A stretch of DNA of 5,443 nucleotides, from NCBI GenBank assembly GCA_001563885.1, contig LKMM01000184.1:1-5443 (forward strand). Direction: 5' to 3'. This document shows positions 1 to 5,393 of the stretch, in pieces. Position numbers and translations under genes: made by a program. This DNA comes from Natrialbaceae archaeon B1-Br10_E2g27 (GTDB taxonomy: Archaea > Halobacteriota > Halobacteria > Halobacteriales > Natrialbaceae). The stretch's first letter is position 1, and each line of letters begins with the position of its first letter. Under the pieces are notes generated by a model. That model was not told the origin of the DNA, ran no database searches, and was given only the letters and a program-made list of their open reading frames with translations.

Positions 1-92
1 ACGCTTCGCGTCTCGTCATCAAGCGAGACCGACGGTCTCGCGGACATCGCGGAGCTTCGCTCCGCTCAGTCACGGAAGACGAAGTCTTCCGT
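1..92. repeat. Run of four 3-nt-loop hairpins (intergenic palindrome array)
   Basis: Four consecutive perfect inverted repeats, each with a three-base loop, are visible. They are 1-4/8-11 (4 bp, loop TTC, cut by the window edge), 23-30/34-41 (8 bp, loop GAC), 49-55/59-65 (7 bp, loop TTC) and 72-80/84-92 (9 bp, loop GAA). The spacers between them are 11, 7 and 6 nt. The stems differ in sequence, so the shared property is shape rather than a repeated word. Similar hairpin strings occur between genes in haloarchaeal genomes as far as I recall, but I cannot name the family. All three plus-strand frames stay open across the array because it is GC-rich, yet none gives a recognisable protein. Possible roles are a 3'-end or processing element of the flanking transcripts or a dispersed repeat; this is inference. 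Confidence 0.7.
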
Positions 93-169
93 ACGACCCC
101 GAGGCACTCTCGCTGTATCTCGGTAGATCATCACGAACTGCCGCCCTGGAGGCTAAACCTGATCGCTGG
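93..169. other. Short non-coding stretch downstream of the small membrane-protein gene
   Basis: No supported gene lies here. Only a weak imperfect dyad is visible (CCGAG at 99-103 facing CTCGG at 119-123). No T-rich tract follows the minus-strand stop at 170, so no clear archaeal terminator can be named. Confidence 0.4.
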
Positions 170-463
170 CTACCGAAACTCCTCACAACGGTGACATAGG
201 GTCGTTCCCGGCGGGGTGGTGTTCCCACAACAGACACACTGCGGGTCGCCCGATTCGGTCGTTGTCGAGCCAAACAGGTCCGCAAACGGTGGCTCGAGCG
301 GTTCGGCGAGGCGGTCGTTTTGCTCGAGTTCGGCGAGTAGTCGGTCATCGCGCAACCAGTTGAGCAGCCGCCAGAGTCCAAGAAACAGTAGTGTTGGGCC
401 GGCCATCACAGTTGCAATGACCAGCAGTTGGGAGGCAATCGAAAGCGTATCCGGGTCGATCAT
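170..463 (-). CDS. Small membrane-anchored zinc-ribbon protein (hypothetical)
   Basis: This encodes 97 residues of unknown function. One hydrophobic segment at about residues 9-31 looks like a transmembrane helix. It is followed by a positively charged turn (WLRDDR) that suggests the C-terminal part is cytoplasmic. An acidic linker (about 44-75) leads to a C-terminal zinc ribbon with paired cysteines C76/C79 and C90/C93, a CxxC-x10-CxxC arrangement; C78 is an extra cysteine. Proteins with one or two helices and a terminal zinc ribbon are common among haloarchaeal hypotheticals, and I cannot give a function. The start is ATG at 463, with no nearby in-frame alternative seen upstream. No Shine-Dalgarno is visible, and a TATA-like CTTTAG lies about 27 nt before the ATG, so a leaderless start is possible. 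It lies 41 bp behind ppc on the same strand and could be read from the ppc transcript as well. The regular cysteine spacing and hydrophobic helix argue that it is real. Confidence 0.8.
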   Translation of the reverse strand: MIDPDTLSIASQLLVIATVMAGPTLLFLGLWRLLNWLRDDRLLAELEQNDRLAEPLEPPFADLFGSTTTESGDPQCVCCGNTTPPGTTLCHRCEEFR

Positions 464-487
464 ATCCGAGCGGGAGGACCCGACGGG

Positions 488-493
488 CTAAAG
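488..493 (-). promoter_or_regulatory. Candidate TATA-like element for the zinc-ribbon gene
   Basis: On the minus strand this reads CTTTAG, centred about 27 nt before the ATG at 463, the spacing expected if transcription starts at the start codon. It lies in the short gap after the ppc stop. The match is weak, and the gene may instead depend on ppc read-through. Confidence 0.3.
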
Positions 494-504
494 CTAGCGC
501 CTGA

Positions 505-3195
505 TCAGCCGGTGTTTTTCATACCGGCAGCGATCCCTTTGACCGTCAGTCGAAGAGTTCGTTCTTCGACGTCGGTGCGGTGGGTTCGACTGAGCAGGTA
601 CGTCTGCAGGAAGTTCAGCGGATCGACATACGGGTTCCGACGCTCTAGGTGTTCGCCGAGCCAGTCACGGGTATGAAGCTGGTCACGTTGGCCGATTTCG
701 GTGACGAGTTCAGTGGCCCGCTCGTACTCCGCCGAAAGGATGGGGAAAAACTCATCGCGAAGGTCGTCTTCAGCCAGGTCGGCGTAGTGAGAGGCAATCT
801 CGAGTTCGGTTCGCGAAAGCGATAGTGCCGCCCGATCGAGGGTGGTCTGGAAGAACGGCCACTCCTCGTACATGTCCTGGAGCGTCTCGACCGAACCACC
901 ATCTTCGAGGTAGGCGTCGATACCCGAGGCAAGTGCATACCAGCCAGGAAGGATACACCGCGACTGGGTCCAGGAGAACACCCACGGGATGGCCCGTAGG
1001 TCCTCAACTGAACGCTCGCCGCTTCGGGAGGCCGGGCGTGACCCCAGGTTGAGATCCTCGATGACGGTAATCGGGGTGGCCTGCTCGAAGTACTGGACGA
1101 AGCCATCGCTCTCTAGGAGGGTCCGATACTCCTGGCGGGCCGCAGTCGCCATCGTCTCCATCGCGTCGAACCACTCCTCTTTGATGTCCTCTCTTGGTTG
1201 GTCCATCGAGTACAGTCGGGCACGCAGTTGCGCATTGAGCATCTGCTCGATATTGCGCTCGGCGATGCGTGGGTTGCCGTACTTTTCGGCGATCGCTTCA
1301 CCTTGCTCGGTGAATTTGATCTGGCCCGTCACCGTACTGTTTGGCAACGCGAGCATCGCTTTGTTCATCGGGCCGCCGCCTCGAGAGATCGACCCACCAC
1401 GGCCGTGGAACAGCCGCATCTTGACGTCGAACTCATCACAGATCTCGCCGAGTCGGCGCTGGTTTTTATACAGCGACCAGTTTGCCGCCAAAAACCCGTT
1501 TTCTTTGTTCGAATCGGAGTACCCCAGCATGATCTCCTGGGTGTTTCCGCGAGCCTCGAGCGCCTGGCTGTAGGCTTCGTTTTCGAACAGGGTGCCCATG
1601 ATCCGTCGTGCACCGGAGAGGGCATACTCCGTCTCGAGCAAGGGGACGATATCGATCCCGCAGTGTTCGGGCAGGGAGACGACACCGGCCTGGTCTGCGA
1701 GGAAGAGTACCTCGAGGGCGTGGCTGGGTTCGTTGTTCATCGAGATGGCGTAGGTGTCGATCGCTTCGACGCCGTACTCTTTTTGCCAGCCGGCGAGGCT
1801 ATTGAACAACTCGAGGACGTTCGCCGAGTCTTCGGAAAGTCCCTCGGTGTCCTCGATATCGATAAGCGGTTTTTCCTGTAAGATTGCGTCGGTCAGCAGT
1901 TCGACGCGTTCATCCTCCGAGAGGGATTTGTACTCGACGCCCTCTCGGTCGAGTGCCTCGGCGATGGCGTCGGTGTGTTTGATCCGGTGTTGGCGCAAGT
2001 CGAGACTCGCAAGCGAGAAGCCAAAGGTTGCGACCTGTCTGCGGATCGGATCGACGTGGGCATCGACGACGACCTCTGCCCCGTTATCACGGAGACTGTG
2101 GGCGACTAACTCGAGGTCATCGAGCAGGCCGTTTACGTCGTCGTAGCCGCCGGGGCGGACGTCGCCGACGCGGTCGAGTCGCTCGCGCATGAGCTTGAGT
2201 TTCTGACGGTAGGGCTCATCGGGATAGCGTTCTTTGGCCATCTTCGCACTGCCGGGAAGGCGATCGAAGTCCTCCTCGAGTGAGGACTGAAACGCAGAGC
2301 CGGCGTCGATTCGGCTGCCATCCTGGCTCAAGACACCCGAGAGGCGTTTGAGTTGTTGGCGATATTTCTCCAAGACGACTGCACGCTGGCGCTCGAGTGT
2401 GTTTTCGGTCACGTCCGGCGTGACGAACGGATTGCCGTCACGGTCGCTGCCTGCCCACGAGCGAAACTCGAACAGTTTGGGGATGTCGAGTTCGCTTTCA
2501 ACTTCGTCGTCGATTGCATCAGCGAGTTCGTCGTAGACTTCACCAACGACGTCAAACAGCGTGTTCTCTAAGTACCACTGGACGTTTCGAGCCTCGTCTT
2601 CGGGTTCTGGCTGGCGATTGCGAACCTGTGGAGTTTGCCACAGACTCGTCACCTCGGCGTCGACATCTCGCCAGACCTGTGAGCCTTCCTTTTCTGTAAG
2701 CAGGCGTTCGTCGAGCGTCTCGAGATAGTTCGAAATCGTCCGGAGCTTCGATTTGACGGTCTTTCGGCGAGCCTCGGTTGGGTGTGCGGTAAAGGTTGGC
2801 TCGATCAGCACGTCCTCTAAGACCTGTTTGGCGGTCTCGATGTCGGTTTCGGCGAGTTCGGCAGCCGCCGACTCGAGGCTATCGTCTAACGTGCCCTCGT
2901 GAGATTCGGTCCGGATCGAGCGGACGCGTTCGCGCTCTTCGGCGAGGTTGATCAACTCGAAGTAGGTCGTAAACGCCCGCGCGACGATTCGCTGTCGATG
3001 TGGCGAGAGTCCCTCGAGTTCGGAGACGAGTGGGTCTCGAGAGTCAAGTTCTCCGGATCGGTAATCAATAGCAGCCCGTCGACACGATTCGACCGTATCG
3101 AACGCATCGCGTGAGGTCTGGTCCTCTAGGACCTCCCCGAGCAACGCGCCGAGTTCTCGGACGTCCTGTCGTACACCCCTGTTGTGGAGTCGCAT
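505..3195 (-). CDS. ppc: Phosphoenolpyruvate carboxylase
   Basis: This cytoplasmic enzyme adds bicarbonate to phosphoenolpyruvate to give oxaloacetate and phosphate, replenishing the TCA cycle. The 896-residue product has the usual length of the bacterial-type family. Visible family motifs are FTAHPTE (135-141, with H138 matching the essential histidine of the E. coli enzyme), WAGSDRDGNPFVT (247-259), YSDSNKENG (559-567), the catalytic loop FHGRGGS (596-602, H597 and R599), SRGGGP (604-609), DLNLGSRPASR (714-724) and the family-typical C-terminal end MKNTG (892-896). I chose the ATG at 3195. The frame is open to a GTG at 3240, but that adds 15 residues unlike the family, and a TATA-like box at 3220-3226 would then lie inside the gene. 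From the ATG, the box sits about 28 nt upstream, fitting a leaderless transcript. Effector-site residues known from E. coli (R587, R832, N881) correspond to R605, R853 and N894, but the position of K773 appears to be arginine (R795). The family assignment is essentially certain. Confidence 0.97.
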   Translation of the reverse strand: MRLHNRGVRQDVRELGALLGEVLEDQTSRDAFDTVESCRRAAIDYRSGELDSRDPLVSELEGLSPHRQRIVARAFTTYFELINLAEERERVRSIRTESHEGTLDDSLESAAAELAETDIETAKQVLEDVLIEPTFTAHPTEARRKTVKSKLRTISNYLETLDERLLTEKEGSQVWRDVDAEVTSLWQTPQVRNRQPEPEDEARNVQWYLENTLFDVVGEVYDELADAIDDEVESELDIPKLFEFRSWAGSDRDGNPFVTPDVTENTLERQRAVVLEKYRQQLKRLSGVLSQDGSRIDAGSAFQSSLEEDFDRLPGSAKMAKERYPDEPYRQKLKLMRERLDRVGDVRPGGYDDVNGLLDDLELVAHSLRDNGAEVVVDAHVDPIRRQVATFGFSLASLDLRQHRIKHTDAIAEALDREGVEYKSLSEDERVELLTDAILQEKPLIDIEDTEGLSEDSANVLELFNSLAGWQKEYGVEAIDTYAISMNNEPSHALEVLFLADQAGVVSLPEHCGIDIVPLLETEYALSGARRIMGTLFENEAYSQALEARGNTQEIMLGYSDSNKENGFLAANWSLYKNQRRLGEICDEFDVKMRLFHGRGGSISRGGGPMNKAMLALPNSTVTGQIKFTEQGEAIAEKYGNPRIAERNIEQMLNAQLRARLYSMDQPREDIKEEWFDAMETMATAARQEYRTLLESDGFVQYFEQATPITVIEDLNLGSRPASRSGERSVEDLRAIPWVFSWTQSRCILPGWYALASGIDAYLEDGGSVETLQDMYEEWPFFQTTLDRAALSLSRTELEIASHYADLAEDDLRDEFFPILSAEYERATELVTEIGQRDQLHTRDWLGEHLERRNPYVDPLNFLQTYLLSRTHRTDVEERTLRLTVKGIAAGMKNTG

Positions 3196-3219
3196 ATCAC
3201 GCAGATGTACCTTCGACTG

Positions 3220-3226
3220 TAAAAAT
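3220..3226 (-). promoter_or_regulatory. TATA-like promoter element of ppc
   Basis: On the minus strand this reads ATTTTTA, preceded by purine-rich CGAGGG in the BRE position. Its centre is about 28 nt before the ATG at 3195, so transcription would start at or next to the start codon. No Shine-Dalgarno precedes the ATG, which agrees with leaderless translation. Confidence 0.55.
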
Positions 3227-3243
3227 CCCTCGTGACGCACCGA

Positions 3244-3285
3244 GTATCGATGCCCGTCGTTTACCGTGATAGTTATCGATACCCG
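3244..3285. promoter_or_regulatory. Paired ATCGAT elements upstream of the ppc promoter (candidate operator)
   Basis: TATCGATGCCCG (3245-3256) and TATCGATACCCG (3274-3285) match at 11 of 12 positions as direct repeats 29 bp apart. Because the core is palindromic, GTATCGAT (3244-3251) and ATCGATAC (3275-3282) also form a perfect 8-bp inverted repeat. The pair begins about 18 bp behind the ppc TATA-like box, where archaeal activators or repressors commonly bind. The binding protein is unknown. Confidence 0.4.
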
Positions 3286-3532
3286 GTGTGTTTGCGCTCT
3301 CCGTGCGAACGCAACAGTCAGCTATCACTTTCAACAATCATCCCCATTTGTCGGCCTATCCTGGATACGTACGCAGGCAAACTCTTGATCTGAGTAAAAG
3401 TACCACGGACCTGCCTACATTCGCGTGCGATCGCCCTCCGACGGTCGAGACGCAAACTGGACAGTTCTGGCCCGCCACCATTCACTTTCGACGACGGTCG
3501 AAGTGTCGTTCGTCGACCGGCACACCGTGGTC

Positions 3533-3558
3533 TCCTCGAGCGGTTCTCTGCTCGAGGA
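3533..3558. promoter_or_regulatory. Perfect inverted repeat upstream of thiR (candidate operator)
   Basis: TCCTCGAG (3533-3540) faces CTCGAGGA (3551-3558) across a 10-bp spacer. The repeat ends 12 bp before the TATA-like box of the downstream HTH gene, a position suited to autoregulation. CTCGAG is frequent in this genome, so part of the match may be chance, although the flanking TC/GA pairs extend it. It could alternatively form an RNA hairpin if transcription begins farther upstream. Confidence 0.4.
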
Positions 3559-3570
3559 TGGGTAGTCGAA

Positions 3571-3576
3571 CTTAAG
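3571..3576 (+). promoter_or_regulatory. TATA-like promoter element of thiR
   Basis: CTTAAG, preceded by TCGAA, is centred about 26-27 nt before the ATG at 3600. No well-spaced Shine-Dalgarno is present: GAGG lies only 1 nt from the ATG and GGAG lies 14 nt away. The arrangement suggests a leaderless transcript starting at the ATG. Confidence 0.45.
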
Positions 3577-3599
3577 CGCCCGGAGTCGAATGCCGAGGC

Positions 3600-4520
3600 A
3601 TGTCTCTGGTCTTGCCGAGCGAACTCGTCGTCGAGCGATTCCTGCCGACGGTTCGTGCGATGCTCGCACAGCGCCTCACAGACCGTGGGATGACCCAACA
3701 GGAGATCGCCGAACACTTAGGTGTGACACAGGCTGCCGTCAGTACGTACGTAAGCGGTGATGGCGGCGGGGACGATCGATTTCGCGACGACCCTGAGACG
3801 ATCGCTACGGTCGATCGTATCGCCGACGGCCTCGCAAGCGACGAGATGGACGGCTACGACGCGCTCGCGGAACTGCTCTCACTCGTGTGCACACTCGAGG
3901 ACCGGGGCCCAATCTGTGAACTCCACGAAGAGGAGATGCCCGCGTTGCAGGGGCTTGGCTGTGATCTCTGTGTGCGCGGATTCGACGCCGACGTGCGAGC
4001 AGAACGTGCGGTGTTGGCGGACGTCCGAGCAGCGGCGCGGGCGCTGTCGTCGACCCCCGGAATTGCCGCCATCGTTCCGAACGTCGGCACCAACGTCGGG
4101 ATGGCCCTGCCCGAGGCGAGCGAGGTGACCGATGTCGCCGCGATTCCCGGCCGAATCTATACGATTGGCGGTCGGATCGAAATCCCTGCCAACCCCGAGT
4201 TCGGTGCCTCGAAACACGTTTCGACCGCCGTTCTGGCTGCAACCGCTGTCGATCCCTCCGTTCGGGGAGCGATCAACGTCGCCACCGACGACGCGATTCT
4301 CGAGGCAGCCGACACCCTGGGCTATGACACCCTCGAGTTCGACGCCGACTACGACGACCGCGGCGTACACCTGCGCGAGCGTTTCGAGAAACGGGGTGGA
4401 GTGCCGCGGCTTGCCTACCACCGCGGTGCGTTCGGAATCGAACCCGTCACCTACGTCTACGGCGAGACAGCCGTAGAGGCAGCCGAGTTCGTCGGTGAGC
4501 TACTCGACTCGAGGAAATAA
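3600..4520 (+). CDS. thiR: ThiR-type transcriptional regulator (HTH plus ThiN-like thiamine-phosphate domain)
   Basis: The 306-residue product combines an N-terminal XRE-like helix-turn-helix (about residues 29-53, MTQQEIAEHLGVTQAAVSTY) with a C-terminal domain (about 135-303) resembling archaeal thiamine-phosphate synthase ThiN. ThiN-like landmarks are NVGTNVGMALP (161-171), the FGASKHVSTAVLAA block (201-214), RGAINVA (222-228) and PRLAYHRGAFGIEPVTYVYG (269-288). Between the domains, C106, H109, C121 and C124 form a CxxH-x11-CxxC pattern that may bind a metal. Known ThiR proteins of Halobacteria and other archaea have this architecture and control thiamine biosynthesis and transport genes, with thiamine phosphates as ligand. 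A working ThiN-type synthase carrying a DNA-binding domain is the alternative. The gene is divergent from ppc and convergent with korB, with a 9-bp gap. An inverted repeat in front of it could allow autoregulation. Confidence 0.87.
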   Translation: MSLVLPSELVVERFLPTVRAMLAQRLTDRGMTQQEIAEHLGVTQAAVSTYVSGDGGGDDRFRDDPETIATVDRIADGLASDEMDGYDALAELLSLVCTLEDRGPICELHEEEMPALQGLGCDLCVRGFDADVRAERAVLADVRAAARALSSTPGIAAIVPNVGTNVGMALPEASEVTDVAAIPGRIYTIGGRIEIPANPEFGASKHVSTAVLAATAVDPSVRGAINVATDDAILEAADTLGYDTLEFDADYDDRGVHLRERFEKRGGVPRLAYHRGAFGIEPVTYVYGETAVEAAEFVGELLDSRK

Positions 4521-4522
4521 AA
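4515..4522 (-). terminator. T-rich tract behind the 2-oxoacid oxidoreductase operon
   Basis: On the minus strand, TTTTATTT begins 7 nt after the beta-subunit stop codon. Archaeal RNA polymerase terminates at U-rich runs without needing a hairpin, so this is a plausible operon end. The tract overlaps the stop codon of the convergent thiR gene, leaving thiR itself without a visible T-tract before it enters the opposing gene. Confidence 0.4.
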
Positions 4523-4529
4523 GCGGCTG

Positions 4530-5393
4530 TCAGTAAAACTCGCGGACGAGGTCCATCGCGTCTTCGGGTGCGCCGTCTGGGATCTCGGCCATGTTCTCGG
4601 TGACGCCGTGTTGTTCGTGATAGGGAACCGATCGGTCGTCCTGATAGAGGACGCCCTGATACTCCTTTTGGCTGTCCAAGATGACGCGTTTTGCGGCCTC
4701 GTAGTCGGTTCGGTCGTGGCCGTCTTCTTTGAGATCGACGAGGTGGTCGCGGAAGTAGTCGTAGGTGTCGACGTCATTGAACGTGACACACGGCGAGAAG
4801 ACGTTGACGAAGCCAAAGCCGTCGTGTTCGATTGCTTCCTGGACGATCTCCTGGTGGCGCAAGGCATCTGAGGCAAACGACTGGGCGATGAAGGTTGCCC
4901 CGGAGGCGAGTGCGAGCGCAAGCGGGTTGACGGGTGCCTGTTTCGGCCCTTCGGGGGTCGTCGAGGTTTCAAAGTCGGATCGGGAAGTCGGCGAGGCCTG
5001 GCCTTTGGTCAGGCCGTAGATGCGGTTGTCCATGACGATGTAGGACATATCGACGTTTCGGCGAACGGCGTGGACGAAGTGGCCGGCACCGATCGAGTAG
5101 CCGTCACCGTCGCCGCCGGCGACCATCACTTCGATGTCGGGACGGGCCATCTTGACGCCGGTGCCGACCGGCAGCGCACGGCCGTGGACGCCGTGTAAGG
5201 CGTAGCTGTGCATGTAGGTCCCGATCTTGCCGGAACAGCCGATTCCGGCCACGATAAAGGTGTTATCGGGATCGTTGCCGGTCTCAGCGAGGGCTTTCAT
5301 CATGCCGTTCATCGTCCCGAAGTCGCCGCATCCGGGACACCACGTCGGCTGTTTGTCGGATTTGAAGTCTGTGAATCGGACGTCGGAGCTCAT
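4530..5393 (-). CDS. korB: 2-oxoacid:ferredoxin oxidoreductase, beta subunit (probably 2-oxoglutarate type)
   Basis: The beta subunit binds thiamine pyrophosphate and a [4Fe-4S] cluster. With the alpha subunit it oxidatively decarboxylates a 2-oxoacid to acyl-CoA, passing electrons to ferredoxin. Visible in the 287 residues are CPGCG (19-23) and IGCSGK (51-56), and with SPC (200-202) these supply the four cluster cysteines C19, C22, C53 and C202. The TPP/Mg motif runs from GGDGDG (93-98) to N123 in MDNRIYGLTKGQ (121-132). K56 and L128 match the positions discussed for the broad-specificity Sulfolobus enzyme, whereas pyruvate-specific enzymes tend to have Asn at the latter position. Together with the short length (the haloarchaeal pyruvate enzyme beta subunit is about 312 residues, from memory), this favours korB over porB, but substrate is not proven. 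The ATG at 5393 overlaps the upstream stop by 4 nt and has a Shine-Dalgarno, as expected of a gene inside an operon. Confidence 0.93.
   Translation of the reverse strand: MSSDVRFTDFKSDKQPTWCPGCGDFGTMNGMMKALAETGNDPDNTFIVAGIGCSGKIGTYMHSYALHGVHGRALPVGTGVKMARPDIEVMVAGGDGDGYSIGAGHFVHAVRRNVDMSYIVMDNRIYGLTKGQASPTSRSDFETSTTPEGPKQAPVNPLALALASGATFIAQSFASDALRHQEIVQEAIEHDGFGFVNVFSPCVTFNDVDTYDYFRDHLVDLKEDGHDRTDYEAAKRVILDSQKEYQGVLYQDDRSVPYHEQHGVTENMAEIPDGAPEDAMDLVREFY

Larger units (their letters stand above)
3196..3599. other. Divergent intergenic region between ppc and thiR
   Basis: These roughly 400 bp hold no convincing gene. The open frames that cross it give basic, serine/arginine-rich translations unlike the acidic proteins of this genome. 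What can be seen are the ppc promoter at the left edge, an ATCGAT element pair (3244-3285), two copies of the 10-mer CGACGGTCGA (3439-3448 and 3492-3501), a 7-bp dyad (3495-3501/3513-3519), a perfect 8-bp inverted repeat (3533-3558) and the thiR TATA-like box. An A-rich GTAAAAG at 3394-3400 could be a further promoter element, but it leads to no identifiable gene. Confidence 0.6.

Noticed and set aside
1..92. CRISPR array
   Set aside because: The stems are different sequences and the spacers are only 6-11 nt, so there is no repeated unit with regular spacers.
1..126. Plus-strand open frame at the window edge as the end of a gene
   Set aside because: All three plus-strand frames are open here because of base composition, no translation looks like a protein family, and the hairpin array explains the sequence better. 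A truncated gene cannot be fully excluded.
508..528. Hairpin GCCGGT/ACCGGC at the end of ppc as a terminator
   Set aside because: The stem lies in codons for the near-universal C-terminal residues and the stop region, and no T-run follows on the minus strand, so the fold is probably incidental.
989..1573. Plus-strand open frame of 194 codons opposite ppc
   Set aside because: It is antisense to conserved ppc motifs, its composition is serine/arginine-rich rather than acidic, and it has no promoter or recognisable domain.
1198..1881. Long plus-strand open frame (227 codons) opposite ppc
   Set aside because: It lies wholly antisense to the strongly conserved ppc coding sequence and its translation resembles no family I know. 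Such shadow frames are routine in GC-rich haloarchaeal DNA.
3288..3575. Plus-strand frame of 95 codons in the ppc-thiR gap
   Set aside because: Its translation is basic with no domain, unlike neighbouring acidic proteins, and it runs through the inverted repeat and up to the thiR promoter. The region is better explained as regulatory DNA.
3318..3716. Minus-strand frame of 132 codons overlapping the thiR 5' end
   Set aside because: It overlaps the conserved HTH coding region of thiR in antisense and has no recognisable features.
3879..4421. Minus-strand frame of 180 codons inside thiR
   Set aside because: It is antisense to the conserved ThiN-like domain and is a shadow frame.
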